A stretch of DNA of 64,000 nucleotides from Purpureocillium takamizusanense (GCF_022605165.1 NC_063077.1:806001-870000); one strand, 5' to 3'. Shown: positions 10,258 to 21,791, counted from the first letter of the stretch. Notes: generated from the sequence alone by a model not told the origin. A program made the numbers and translations.

Positions 10258-11786
10258 ATGGAATTGACCGAGTCCAATTCGGGCTATCAACATGAAGCGC
10301 CCAGAAAACTCGACGACCAACAACTTCGGTCATCTCCAATTTGGGAACGCCGGTCAAAGTCATGGGCGCTTAGACGAAGGAGGCCGGTTCAAGGGCCAAC
10401 GCGTGTTTCAACAAGGGAAGAGGCTTACCATCTAGGAGGATTTCACTCCATTCACTTGGATGACATCTTGCATGATGGCCAGTATAAGATTCTCCGCAAG
10501 CTTGGCAATGGTGCCTATTCAACTGCGTGACTTGCTCACGACGTACGGTAAGGCTCGGGCCTTGTCACTTGATGAACTGTCATTAAGTTCTGACGCTCGT
10601 TCCATCCTAGGAATCACAAATACGTCGCTTCGAAGGTCCTGGTGTCGGAGCTCTCGGGACAGGCCAGGGAACTGCAAATCCTGCGGCACCTCAATGAAGC
10701 CGCGCCGGCGGAGAGCGCCCAACACATCACCCAACTTCTAGACACCTTCGAGCTCGATGGCCCAAATGGAACGCATGAATGTCTCGTCTTCGAGCCAATG
10801 GGCCCAAGTGTCAACTCCATGGTGGAAGAACTACCCCAGTTCAACCCTCGCTATCGCGACATGAAGGTCCAGTATCCGCCTCAGATGGCAAGGAGCATTC
10901 TCAAGCAATCACTGCAGGGCCTGGCACTCCTTCATGAGAATGGGATCGCTCATGGGGACTTTCAGCCGGGAAACATGCTCTTCACGTTCGAAAATATTGA
11001 TGCGACCCCGGAAGAAGAACTTCAACAAATTGAAGATGAGAGCAGCTACTCCACTTCTCCGCCTGTAAAGAGGCTGGATGGTAAGCCAGACAAATGGGCG
11101 CCCAGATATTTGAGTATTGCGCAACCGCTGGCGGCGTTCACGCGCTACAGTGAGGGTTTCAAGATCAAGCTGTCTGATATGGGTGGGGGTAAGTCATTCT
11201 GCCTTTCTTCTGGCGCACGGGAGAAGTCGCTGACCTGGAATAATTCGTCTTGACAGCGTATTTCTTCACTGATCCGCCTGCGAAGCCTGTGACGCCGAAG
11301 GGCCTCCGGGCTCCTGAGCTGGTTCTCACCGGAGCTTACAACAAAAGCCTTGATATCTGGAGCTTTGGCTGTCTCATGTTCGAGCTTATTACAGGGGAAC
11401 AGCTCTTCTCTATTTTCTGGACCGACTTTGAAGATGATCTCCATCTGCTCCAGCTCACTGCTTCCCTCGGTCCCCTTCCTGACGATCTTTACGAACAATG
11501 GAAGACGTCGTCGCGATACTTTACCCCTGAGAGGAAGCTTTTCAACTGCGAGCTTGGAGGGGTTGCAGAGGGCGAGGAACCGTGGATGATGGAGGAGGAG
11601 CAGCCGTCAATGGAGGAGGCTTTCGACAAGGCGGCACCAGAACTCGACGAGGAAGAAGCCAGCGTTGTCAAGAAGCTGATTCGACGAATTTTGCAGTATG
11701 ATGTGTCGAAAAGACCCTCACCTGCAGAACTTCTGTCCGATCCCTGGTTTGCTGGGATTGACATTAATGGGGGGTCCAAAGAGTAA
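10258..11786 (+). pseudogene. SRPK-like protein kinase interrupted by an in-frame TGA
   Basis: Model: exons 10258-10547, 10611-11188 and 11257-11786, with introns of 63 nt (CTGAC branch) and 68 nt, giving 466 codons. The fold is complete: glycine loop LGNGAYSTA, beta-3 Lys in YVASKVL, alpha-C Glu in ARELQILRHL, catalytic loop HGDFQPGN, metal-binding LSDMGG in place of DFG, RAPELVL, and DIWSFGCLMFEL. HGDFQPGN and DMG are usual variants in the expanded fungal SRPK-like family. Codon 91 (10528-10530) is TGA where this family has the Trp of STAWLAHD; the frame continues LAHDVR and splices correctly to NHKYVASK. It is the only lesion, so this could be a recent pseudogene, a sequencing error, or a gene using readthrough of TGA followed by C. 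Confidence 0.8.
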
Positions 11787-12232
11787 CTGCATCGCTAAGC
11801 TGTTCTGTTTTAGCCGTCTTTTTCACTTTTGGCTCGTCAGATTGCATCCTTATCCATAGATCAGAATCTACTCGTTTTTGTTACGCATTTTCGGCCTTGA
11901 GATGCAGCATAAGTCGCGAGACATAACGAAAACAACAAATTGTCGAAAGACTATTCCGTACATTGCGGTTTGACGGAGTCATACATGCATCGATCAAAGG
12001 CCAAACTGTCCATTAAAATTAGACACTCCATGTGATCAAACCCAAAAGCTCGCTAAGCGGGAGCTGTATACAAGTTCTAGGACCCTACAGAAGGAAAGCA
12101 AGTCACGCAGCTGCAGCTATTTCTCCCCAAGTACAAGTATAGCTCTTAATGGAGTATCTTGTGCCAAAACCGTTTTCGAGCTCAACAAACGACGTTGCCA
12201 CCACATGCATATTAATCCCGGGGCCCGTCAGA
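11787..12232. other. Convergent spacer, nothing recognised
   Basis: Lies between the 3' ends of the SRPK-like gene (+) and the membrane-protein gene (-), so it holds both terminators. It is A+T-rich relative to its neighbours. No open frame or repeat is worth naming. Confidence 0.4.
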
Positions 12233-13678
12233 TCAACACAAAACCACAACAGGATCTACTACTCTCTTTGGCGATGAGTATGGCTTTCCGTCCCGGTCGC
12301 TGAGCTTCTCCAATCCAGCTTCAACAACCAAGGCGACGCGTTTCTCTCCTCTCGCTTTTGCTCGATCTTCCTCGGTGACAACCCTCCACTCACTTGGGTG
12401 TGAAAACAGCACGTATCCCAGCTTGGTGCACTCCATGATCACCGCCTCGAGGTGGCTCATCTGTGCCAGCCAAGCTCCCGAGTCTTTTTTGACAAAGTTG
12501 CTCAGAAAGGCGTTGAGGGAACTCACGAGAGAGTGCGCCTGCGCCTGCGGATACATGGTTCCGCAGTCAGTCGATAGCGGCGTACGCATGCTGCGATTGG
12601 GATGCAGCAAGAACGCCGAGAGGACACGCCACTTGGAAAGGGCCAGGAGGAGAGCTTGCGCGTCTTGGTCGGTCTTGCCGGCTGCCCAGCTCGTAAGCGA
12701 CCGCTCGCCTGCTTGTTGCTGTGAGTCGAGGGTAGGAATCGACCCGAGGAACGCGGCCACTGGGGGAGGAAGTAGCGAGCACCGGCCATGAGGGTCGATA
12801 GTGATGCAAGCGAAGACGACGCGCAAGATGACATGCTGCAACCCTATATAGCGTGTCTGCGGATTGAGGCATATACCCATGACGACCCGCTTTGGCGGGA
12901 CGATCTCATCGGTGAATCCGAGCTTCAAGAGCGACTGCTCCAGCGTGTCCATGTCGACAGCCACTGGTTTCGTGTGATAGTTGTTCTCAACATGCTGGCG
13001 GATAAGTTCTCCGAGGGATTGCACCTCGCGCGCGATATCCTTGTCTGGCGTCGCCTCGAGGAGGAACTGGCCGAGCTGGATGCTATCGCCTGTGCCACCG
13101 CTATCCATGTAGGGCTTCGGCTCGGCACGAGGCACCACAGCGTCTACCACCGCGGGTCTCTTGTATTTGCGCTTCAACAACAAGCACGCCCCGAACAGGC
13201 CAATGATCAGGCCAGCGACTATGCAGCCAACGGCGATGCCTGCGATTGCGCCTGTCGAAGGCGTTGAGGACGATTCCGAGGCATGTCCAGTGGCAGCACC
13301 CACAGGCACTGATGTTGTCGCCGAACTTGAAGTCGATGTGTATTCTTCGGTGACCTCAGGCTGGGAGAGACCCTGGCCAGAATTCGAATGTAAAGCCGTG
13401 CTATGAATGTCACTAATGCTCGTCGTGGTAGGCAATGCTGCAGGTGAGGAGTTGGCAGATGGCTGAGGCACAATGATTGTTACGGTTGCCTGGAAAGGGT
13501 ATGGGTTGCCCCCCGATCTATATGCTGTCACGCTCGCTGTCGTGACGGCGTAGTAAGGTGATGTGACCCAGGCGGTAAAGGGAGCTATCAAGACTTCCGC
13601 AGTAGTTGCTGGAGCAAAAGTGAAGGTGGTGGTGACATTCGTGGCAAAGGGGGGGGTTGTTTGTGGTGTAGTGGCCAT
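12233..13678 (-). CDS. Single-pass membrane protein with Ser/Thr-rich ectodomain
   Basis: The start is taken at MATTPQTTPP (13678), giving 481 aa; a longer frame upstream is less protein-like. Residues 1-142 are Ser/Thr/Pro-rich and mucin-like, as expected of an O-glycosylated outer domain. A strong membrane segment sits at about 143-168 (IAGIAVGCIVAGLIIGLFGA), followed by the stop-transfer cluster KRKYKR. The roughly 310-residue tail is folded-looking and helical (SLGELIRQHVENNYHTKP, LLALSKWRVLSAFLL, GYVLFSHPSEWRVV) and resembles a conserved fungal cytoplasmic domain I cannot name. There is no clear N-terminal signal peptide, so topology relies on the single segment. The architecture is that of a wall or surface sensor (inference). 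Confidence 0.75.
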   Translation of the reverse strand: MATTPQTTPPFATNVTTTFTFAPATTAEVLIAPFTAWVTSPYYAVTTASVTAYRSGGNPYPFQATVTIIVPQPSANSSPAALPTTTSISDIHSTALHSNSGQGLSQPEVTEEYTSTSSSATTSVPVGAATGHASESSSTPSTGAIAGIAVGCIVAGLIIGLFGACLLLKRKYKRPAVVDAVVPRAEPKPYMDSGGTGDSIQLGQFLLEATPDKDIAREVQSLGELIRQHVENNYHTKPVAVDMDTLEQSLLKLGFTDEIVPPKRVVMGICLNPQTRYIGLQHVILRVVFACITIDPHGRCSLLPPPVAAFLGSIPTLDSQQQAGERSLTSWAAGKTDQDAQALLLALSKWRVLSAFLLHPNRSMRTPLSTDCGTMYPQAQAHSLVSSLNAFLSNFVKKDSGAWLAQMSHLEAVIMECTKLGYVLFSHPSEWRVVTEEDRAKARGEKRVALVVEAGLEKLSDRDGKPYSSPKRVVDPVVVLC

Positions 13679-14361
13679 CTTCAAAGATGTGGATGAGGGA
13701 ACCGACCCGCGCGTAGTCCAGAAGCGATGCCACACACCTTCATAACAAAAGCAGTGGGTTTGCTGAAGGGTTGAAAATAGGGGGCACAGCCGACGGGCCA
13801 GTTTAAGGTCAGGTTCATGTCTTTCCATTGTTGTGCGACCAGCCTCCCATGTTACCTCCCCGCCCTGCCTCAGGGCCGCGCCTAGTCCACTTCCGTGTTT
13901 CCATCCGTCACCCGTGCGTTTATGTTAGGTACTTGACCCCGTGGCTGGATGTGCGCCGTTTTATTCTCGGGGAAACCCTCAAGGGGACCCGGTAACCTAT
14001 TACGTGCCACAAACACGGCAGGACCCCCGCGGTCTCCTGCCCCTGTTGGTTATCCCCGCGTTAGTGGTAACACGGGGCTCAGTCATCAAGTCACATTCAA
14101 CTGCAGAACGCTTCTCTGAGACAGGAAGTTGTGAGGCCTACCCTTCATGTTGATGACGGAAAGAGAGAAAGTGACGGAGAGTGACAGAGAGTGAGTGAGT
14201 GAACCGTGCGCCCATCAACATCTCGCCCTTGAGTCTCAATTCTGTCCGACCTCGGCCTCCCGCCCACCAGGCTAAGCTGTGCAGCAGGGCTTGGTGTCAG
14301 GAAGGGAGCGCCATAAAGCTCAAGCTTTTTTACGAAGTAGAAACGCGATTGAGTTTCGACA
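13679..14361. other. Divergent promoter region
   Basis: Lies between two divergently transcribed genes (membrane protein on minus, Hsp70-like on plus), so it should contain both promoters. A run of short GTGA repeats lies near 14160-14200 (gagagtgacagagagtgagt). No heat-shock element array was clear enough to call. Confidence 0.4.
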
Positions 14362-16633
14362 ATGGCCGAGAAACCAGATGTTGTCGTTTCCATAGACCTA
14401 GGCACAACCTTCACAGGTGGTCATCTCTCTTCCCTTCAGGCTCAACGATGTAACTTTAGTTCCTAATCAGCTGGTAAGGCGTGGCATGGAGGACGCCCAG
14501 GACGCCGATACAGGTCATCAACGATTGGCCCGGCAGCGGTGATCGAGGCGAGCGCAAGGTCCCTACAACGCTCATCTACAACGCCGACGACACGCTCTCA
14601 TCATGGGGCTTCATGTGCGCCGACGACGACGACAACGCGCCCGGGAAGACGCGGCGCGAGTTCTTCAAGATCTTCATCGACGAAGCCACCATCGCCGCCG
14701 CCCAGCGCCAGGGGCTCCTCCACGCGCCCAAGAGCACCGCCGATGCCCAGAGGTACGCGACGGACTACCTGCGCGAGGTGTACGGCCACGTCAAGGAGAC
14801 GGTTGAGATGCAGCTTGGCCGACGGCACTTTGGCGGCGGATGGGCCAACATGGCCGTCACGTTCCTCTTCAGCGTGCCCACGACATGGACGCGCATGGAG
14901 ATCATCAACACCTTCAAGGCCATCATACGTGATGCCGGCTTCGGGATCGAAGGCCCGAGGCACACGGCGCAGGTCGACCTCACCGAGGCCGAGGCAGCCG
15001 CCGTGGCGACGCTGAAGACGAGCGCCTTGCAGTTCGACACGGGGAGCCTGTTCCTGACGGTCGACGCAGGCGGCGGGACAACGGACCTTTCCCTAATGCG
15101 CGTCACGTCGACGGACGTGGCCTGTCCGCGCATGTCGCAGGTGTCGGCCGTCAAGGGCGTTGGGATCGGCTCAACCCTCATTGACCGCGCCTTCATCCGT
15201 CTCGTCTCTCAGAGGCTCGCCGCCTGGCCTGACGACCAGAGCCAGCTTCCCGCTAACCTTGCCACTCGCATGGCGCAAAGTCATCACTTCCGCATCGTCA
15301 AGCACAAGTTTGGCGAAAAGGTCTACATGCAGCCGACGTTCAAGATACAAGTGGAGGGCGTCTCGCACGACTTTAGCCACCCGGGCATGGGCATCGAGAA
15401 TGGTCGTATGGTATTCACCATGTACGTTACCAGCCCCTGCACCCTTCATGTGCCCTCGTCAGCTCTCGAGCCCAGCTCATAGTTCCAGGCAGGAGATACA
15501 GGGCCTCTTTGACGCCCAGTTTGAGGGAGTGATGAAGCGCATCATGGAGCAGCTAGATTGGCTGTCAGAGAACGGCTCGTCGGAGCAAGTCGTACGTTTG
15601 ACACCAGAACAACACGCTCCCGCGTGAAGAAGTTTGGTCAAGGCGCTTAAACGACACGCAGAACTTCATAATATTATCCGGGGGCCTGGGAAGCTCGGCG
15701 TACATCCGAGAGAGGATGCAACGACAGCTGTTGAGCGTCCCGCACCCAAACGCAACGCGCGCGGCCGTGGTGCCCTGCCAGGATCCTCAGTTGGTCGTGG
15801 TCCGAGGCCTTCTCCTCGACCACCAGCAGAAGATGGAGACGGGCAACCTGTCCGTGCTGGCAACTCGTGTCGCTCGCGCAAGCTACGGGGTCGTGGTCAA
15901 GGAAGCGTACTCGCCGGCGTACCATTTCCACGAGGACGTCATCCAAGACCCCTTCGACTCCAAGAAGCAATGGGCCGTCAACCAGATCCAGTGGCTCATA
16001 CGAAAGGTACGTATACTGTACGTAGTTTAGAGTGTGTGACGGCAGGCCTGACCTCTGCATGCTGCATACGACTGCATGTGGTCTGGTGGGCGCCGCATGT
16101 AGTTGTAGTAGTACCTGAAACGCTGACTGCAGACAGGGCGACCACATTGACCCGAACCGGCCGCTCTTCAAATCCTTCGAGTTCCACCTCTCGGAGAAGG
16201 ATACTACAAGGTGCTGGGATGCCGAGATCGTCATTTCTCTCAACGAAGCATCCCATCTCCCCAGCAGCCTGAAGCAAGGTGCGCACCAGACCACAAATCC
16301 ACTCCTCATCGCCGGCCGGCCGGGTTTACAAAGGGTTGTCACTGTCACACGGGCTGACGACAAGGTCCATTTGCAGCGGGTGTCACGAAGCTGTGCCATG
16401 TGAGAAGCAATCTCAGCGGCGTCCAACAGCACCAGCTCATCCTCAAGCGCAAAAGGGGCGCCTTCTTCAGGAAAGGGTCCAAGTTCTACATTTGCGCCTT
16501 CGACATACGCGTCATTGTCGCGCCGGCCGACCTCAGGTTCGAGCTGTGGTTTGATGGGCAAAAGTTTTCAGGCAATCACGAGCCTGTTGGCATCAAATGG
16601 GATGCTGCCGGCGCTCGGGTGGGATCTAGCTGA
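14362..16633 (+). CDS. Divergent Hsp70-family ATPase
   Basis: Six exons: 14362-14416, 14479-15421, 15489-15591, 15662-16006, 16137-16278, 16377-16633; 1845 nt, 614 aa. Every junction restores family wording; the first donor (GTGGTC) is weak and is the least certain. ATPase signatures: phosphate-1 VSIDLGTTFTGVAW, phosphate-2 TVDAGGGTTDLSLM, adenosine motif ILSGGLGSSAYIRERM. The C-terminal half is not a normal substrate-binding domain with lid: it ends in a beta-rich region (AFDIRVIVAPADLRFELWFD) and lacks EEVD or an ER retention signal. This matches the expanded fungal group of Hsp70-like proteins whose clients are unknown. Cytosolic location is likely as there is no signal peptide. Confidence 0.85.
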
Positions 16634-18415
16634 CCCAACTGACTGGTGTGAAGAAGCAGAGAGTGTTGTGGATAGGTTAGTTAGCCTCACAGTTGGCCGG
16701 CTCTTTCACTGGTCTCTCTCGCTCGGCTACCTATATAGCTCTCTTCTTCCTCCCTTCATAGCCCATTAAGCTCTCTTCATCAGCTATGCGCCTATGCCTC
16801 CGTTCTCAGGTTATGAGCCCTCTCGCGCTTCCGCGATAAAGAAAAAGAAGAAGAAAAAGAAGGCCTAGCGCCTACCCCAGCAGCCACATCTTCGCCCCCT
16901 CAAACAAGCCATCAAACAAGCCATTGAACCAACCATCAAACACGCCAAAGGGCAACTAGCCACCCGATTCCGAAACGACTATTTTTCAGCCATAATAGCT
17001 ATTTTAAAATATATCAAAGTCCTTCTCTCGAAATAGCTACTGCCGTCTTAAGAAGGCAAAAGTCCTTTTCTCGAGGGAAGTGTCCTCTTAGGAAGGCATC
17101 AATCAATCTAGAAGTCCGCATGAAGGCAAAAGTCCTTCTCTCGAGGGAATGGTCCTCTTGAGAAGGCAATCAAAAAAAAGGTAGGCAATGCAGGCAAGGC
17201 AGGCAAGGCAATCATCAGCTGTGCGCCTGTGCCTCCTTTCTCCGAGAGGAAACGCGTGTTGCTCCCATTGTCCTCCCCCCCCCCTAATAACTGGCTACAT
17301 GTACCTGATTTCGTTTGTACATAGCCGCCCAGAGGATTTACAAGACCAGTCACTGTACGCACGCCAGGCATTATCGGCATCATCAGCATCGCCATCTTAT
17401 GAGACAGACTGTTGTCTGTTTGTGTGAAAGTACATGTAGCGCCCTCTTACTACAGTGTTTTTGTGAACAATGCGCAGTGTCTACTACAGCAGAGACGGCT
17501 CGGTCAGAGGAAAAGCGGTGACAGCCAGTGACTTTGCAGTCCATGATGCCCCCGGCCAAGACCATGTCAGGTCAGGGTGCAGGTACCAAAACAAGATCAC
17601 ATGAAGAATGAGCTCATCGGCTCGGGCTGGAGTCGTACATATTTACCTCCCCGTCGCGAACGGTCCATGGGAAGCCCGGAATCTTTGACACAGACATTTC
17701 ACAATTATGCTGTTGGTTCACCCTTCTCCGACACCCATGTAAATGCGCTGCAACAGCGGCCTGGCCGTGAGGCGGGCATCCCAATCCTACGAGGGGAGCG
17801 ACCAACAGATATACCCCATAGTTAGGGGCGCAGTCTTTCAAGTACGTATGTACGGAGTGGAGTTTCTGCTCTAGCTACCCTCGCGGTAGGAGCGGCAGCA
17901 GAGCCTCATTGGTTTTGTCTTCCGGTTGGAGGGACCATCACACCGGTCGACCCACGCCTCGCGGCTGATTCCCTCTTAAAGCCCGCATACGTCGTTACAC
18001 GGGCGCATCGCGAAATGAGAGGGCCCCGCAAAGGCACGAATGACGGCTTGTCCGATGCTGAAGATTATGAACGCAGGTCGGTCGCGGGGGGTTTGCCTCG
18101 TGACTACGTAGTACCAACCCGTCCGTATACCGCAATAAACGGAGAAACGACCTGTCTCGGCCAAGCAACCATCCTCCCCTCCTCCTCCTTGCAAGTTCGG
18201 TGGTTCTGCCCGGCAGTGGGCTTTCTGCAGCATCACCGTGTGTAGTATGTAGGAGAGTATTTGTCAAGTGGCAGGGCATAGAGTAATGTGTTCCTCATGA
18301 GGCGGTCTGAAGGGAAGATAGCCGCGCGTGTAGGTATGGCCCTTCACGCTCCGCAGGGGAGGCCCATCACCCATCTCTCCTCCTTCCTCTTCCCTCCTCC
18401 GGGGTCCCTCCGAGC
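16634..18415. other. Non-coding stretch with degenerate repeats
   Basis: Contains a purine run near 16843-16862, a direct repeat and the three-hairpin tandem annotated separately, and a C tract near 17275-17284. The rest, to 18415, is unremarkable promoter sequence for the next gene. No coding frame with protein-like content was found. Confidence 0.5.
16779..17246. repeat. Small non-coding element: direct repeats around three tandem hairpins
   Basis: An imperfect direct repeat begins ATCAGCTRTGCGCCTRTGCC at 16779 and again at 17214. Between them, at about 17016-17170, are three degenerate tandem units starting AAGTCCTTCTCTCGA or close variants and ending in AGAAGGC or GGAAGGC. In each unit the CCTTCT-type start can pair with the AGAAGG-type end, giving three small hairpins of about 33 nt. 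No terminal inverted repeat, target duplication or coding frame was identified, so the element class is unknown. Confidence 0.5.
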
Positions 18416-19502
18416 ATGAAGCGCCTCTCAGGTGTCCGCTCCAGCCTCCGCCTCTTCCCCGTCGCCGTCGACGGCACCCTAGTCCAGCACGAGATCCGCC
18501 GCAGCATCGGCCTCGTCAACGCCTGCCACCGAGACCTCCAACGCCTCGTCGCGCTCCGCAACGAGCAGCAGCAGCGGCAGCAGCAGCAGCCACCGCAGCA
18601 CCTAGACTTCCTGGAAAGCCATCATCTCCACGACCACCACCATGCCAATCTTCTCCGTCACGTGGACGGAGTGATTGACGATGCGAGCCGCTGCCTAGAC
18701 GGCGCCTGCCGCATCGTCGAGAGGTTTCGCGACATCGGCGGTGGTGGCGGCAAGGCGTCGCTGCATATGCGCATGGAGTGGCTTGCGAGCAGCTCGTCCG
18801 AGTTTCGCATCCTGGAGCCCTTGATACGCCATCACCACGCCGAGGTCCTGGCCGGGCTAAGCTCGCTGCAACAGGCCGCCGTGGTGTCGCGACCTCTGCC
18901 CGACGAGGCCGCCGGCCGGGTAGACATCGTCAGGCGCAACGCGCCTCCCACCGAGGGACAGGAAGTGTTTGAAAACTTGGCCCTCCTCGGGGACATTATC
19001 GGCGATGATCTTGCTGGTATTTATCTTGCGCACGCCCTCGACCTGTCATCGCGCCGTGCAGCGAAGCAGCAGAGTCGGCTAACACTTGTCCGCCTTTCTG
19101 ACAGCCACGTCCAGCCCGACGCCGCCATCTCAACTCACAACCCCTTCCCTCCCCGTGCCGAGCCCCGTGCCGAGCCCCGTGCCGAGCGCCGTTTCGCGAA
19201 AGCCGGTCGCGTACTCTTGTCTGCCCGAGCCCGTGTTTCCAAACACGCTTCCCGAGCCGCTCGACAGCTCGGGGAGTGACATGTATGGACCGCGGCCGCT
19301 GTCTCCTCCTTGGGGGGGCCTCCTCGTCGGACCCAATGCGCGAGATAAGGCCCCTCTAGCACCTGAAAACGACTTGGGACTATCACTCTTGTTCGGTGTC
19401 GAGGCCGATCTCGGTGCGGAGACTGCTGGCTTGCGTCGGTGTCAGTCGCCATCCGTTCCCGCTCAGTGTTCGCCACTTGCTCCCTCGGACGTGTCCATCT
19501 AG
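18416..19502 (+). CDS. Hypothetical helical protein with Pro/Ser-rich tail
   Basis: Starts at ATG 18416 (MKRLSGVRSSLRLFPVAVDG). The first 200 residues are helical and His/Gln-rich, with a short poly-Q near residue 55 and HHLHDHHH after it. A perfect GGCTAAC branch point and CTGACAG acceptor (ending 19104) indicate an intron. Two donors give the same phase: GTATTT at 19017 (88 nt, preferred) or GTGCAG at 19056. Exon 2 (19105-19502) encodes a Pro/Ser-rich tail containing a near-perfect PVPS triplication at about 19157-19190. The two-exon protein is 332 aa with the 19017 donor; without splicing the frame ends at 19279 in an Arg-rich stretch that looks non-coding. No signal peptide, membrane segment or recognised domain. 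Confidence 0.6.
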
Positions 19503-19793
19503 GTACTCGCGTATGAGCAGGCTCCGTCGACGACCCCAAGTATTCCATCCGCTCAATGACAAAAGTGGTGAGACTTGGTTGCGTACATAGCCTCGTGGTT
19601 GAGCCAAGATGGTGCTACATGGAAGCGAGTCACGGGGGTATTCGAGTTCTCGCCAGAGACGGGGTGGAGACAAAGATAGTTTGCAATCCTGCAAATAAAG
19701 CCATCGCATTTGTACTTTGAATGCTTTTTCCAGCTCGAGAAATATTGGTCCACGAGCAATCGGTCCGATATAGCGCCATATATGCATACAACC

Positions 19794-20664
19794 CTACGCC
19801 CCGTTGACCAAACCCTCCTCCGACACAAACGCCCAGTCGCGCACCGTTCCCTTCCAGTCACTTACCCTCACGTCCTTGATGTCCACGATGATGACGCGCA
19901 CTTCCTCCCCGGCGACGAAGTGGCTTCCCTCCGCGGCACCCGCACCGGAGCCGCTCTGTTGCCGGAACAGCGCTTCGCCGGCGCCCTCCTCGAACGTGTT
20001 GTTCTCGAGGTGGCGCTCCGTAAAGTACTTTTCCTCCTCGGACCCGGTCGGCGCCAGGCGCGCGGCGCCGCCTATCGTGGCGCTGATGCTCGACATGGCC
20101 GACGTGTTGAGGTTGAGCAGCAACGAGGCGAGGCTTGAGCGGTGCTCCGGCCCAGGGGAGCCGCCAGAGGGGCGGCGGCCGTGCGTTGGCGGGCGGTGCG
20201 AGACCCCTAGTAAAGTTAGTATCGGTGACGAGCACGATCTCTCTTTCCACGCCCGTCCAGGCTTGGAACTGGATTCAGGGAAGTGAGCAACGCACAGTCA
20301 TGGACGAGAAGAGAGACGTTGGGGTTGGCGACAATGTTAGTCGTCTTGCGCGAGGCGGGGTTCGTGGTCATAACGATGACGGGACGGGACGAGTATGGCG
20401 ACGTCGGGAGGTAGGTGTAGTTCATGAGGGACACGTGCGGGACGTTGTCGGTAGCGGTCGCGAGGTGAAGCTACGCCAGAGCAGTCAGCGCAATGGTGGC
20501 CAGGCAGAGAGTGAATTCCCTTGCACGGTGGCGGGCGGAAGACTCGGGGCACCCACGAATCGAGCATTCTCAAGGCACTGGACCACGTCCACGGGCAGCT
20601 CGCTCGTCAGCTGCTTGTGAGTGTCGCCCTCGGACGCCTCGTAGTTTAGAGGTATCTTGTCCAT
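19794..20664 (-). CDS. CREG-like protein, FMN-binding split-barrel fold
   Basis: Exons 20664-20557, 20470-20296 and 20206-19794 give 231 aa; introns are 86 nt and 89 nt, the second with a perfect TACTAAC branch point. Family wording: DVVQCLENARF and HLATATDNVPHVSLMNYTYL, then SSRPVIVMTTNPASRKTTNI and NVSLLVHDWVSHRPP, SAMSSISATIGGAARL, and KDVRVSDWKGTVRDW near the end. This matches the fungal branch of the CREG / pyridoxamine-phosphate-oxidase-like fold; the substrate is unknown and oxidase activity should not be assumed. A perfect donor-like GTAAGT lies inside the coding end (in the codons for VS of RVSDW), but reading straight through preserves the family-like DWKG ending, so it is taken as coding. 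No signal peptide from this start. Confidence 0.82.
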
Positions 20665-21791
20665 GGTCGTTGCCAGACCGACGGGGACAGAGATGGGGGA
20701 ACTGGTCGTGCCACAAGAGGCGCGACAGGATGCCGGTTGATGCGGTTCGCGAGCGGTGACGGCGGTCTGGCGAGACGACGTGGAGAGTATTGGCGAATTC
20801 AATGGACTGCAGGCAAGCCTGTCGTGTAGCGCAGCGCGGGTTGATAATGGCGATGCCGGGCACTCGAGCTTGAAAGGCTGTAGCAGAGCTGCAGCAGCAG
20901 GAAGTTCGAATTGCGCTCAGCGATGGATTTGGCGTCGTCGGCATTGAGTTACCGTGCTGCTTGGTAGCAGAGGAATCCATGGACCCATCCATGAGGGGCG
21001 GAGGAGGGGCAGAGTGGCAGCAGCGTCTGGGTACCCGCATGCCGCCTAGCTTAGTACATACGTCTTTGACGCCTGTAGGTTCCGTCTGGAAGGTGCCGCG
21101 GCGCGCGCCTGATGGGATGGAAGCCCGTCACCTCAGTTAGGTTGCGGTCCCCAGGCGGGGTGCCCGCCAATTAGCACCTACAGCTCAGTGGAGAGCGGTG
21201 GCTGCTCGGCAAGCTGCCCTAGCGGCCGCAGGCTGAGACCGGCACGCCCAGACAAGTTGGTATTGGATACGCCGCCCCACGCGTGACCCTCCACTGCCAT
21301 GCAGCCCAGCAAGTCTCGTGATGCATTGTACTAAGGGATGATCAGTCAGTCACCGCCTGCTTATTAGTCGTACTATACTTTGTACAAGTATCCCAACCCC
21401 GCCGGCCGAGCAATTAATTCACTCTGCGATACCGCACTGGCTGTCTTCAAGCTCGTCTCGTTTCCATCTCCGCGGCGTGCGGCGCCCGACCTGCCTCGAT
21501 CCTGCACCGAAAAGCCATCATCTTGTGCAAACGAACTGGTCCGCCGCGGCCAAACACAATGAAACCCTTCAACGCCCGCTACAGTATGCCATGTCTCCCT
21601 GTTTCCTTCGACCCGAGCTAGGTATAGAGAAGCAGCGTCTGCCTCAGAGCCCAGCATTTTTGTGACCCAGATAACGAAGCGGTGTCCAAATGAGAGCACG
21701 GCGCGATTCCTCACACAAACGCCAAACATGTGCCATAACCAATGCCCCGCCACATCGCCTCAAGCGAAGATGACCCGTGCCTGGAAGAGCC
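20665..21791. other. Spacer, nothing recognised
   Basis: Holds the CREG-like promoter and the 3' flank of the transporter gene. Several medium open frames overlap each other on both strands and none has consistent protein-like content. Confidence 0.4.

Noticed and set aside
19860..19920. GTAAGT inside the last CREG-like exon as an additional intron
   Set aside because: Reading through preserves the family-like DWKG ending, whereas splicing to GCGTAG adds unrelated sequence.
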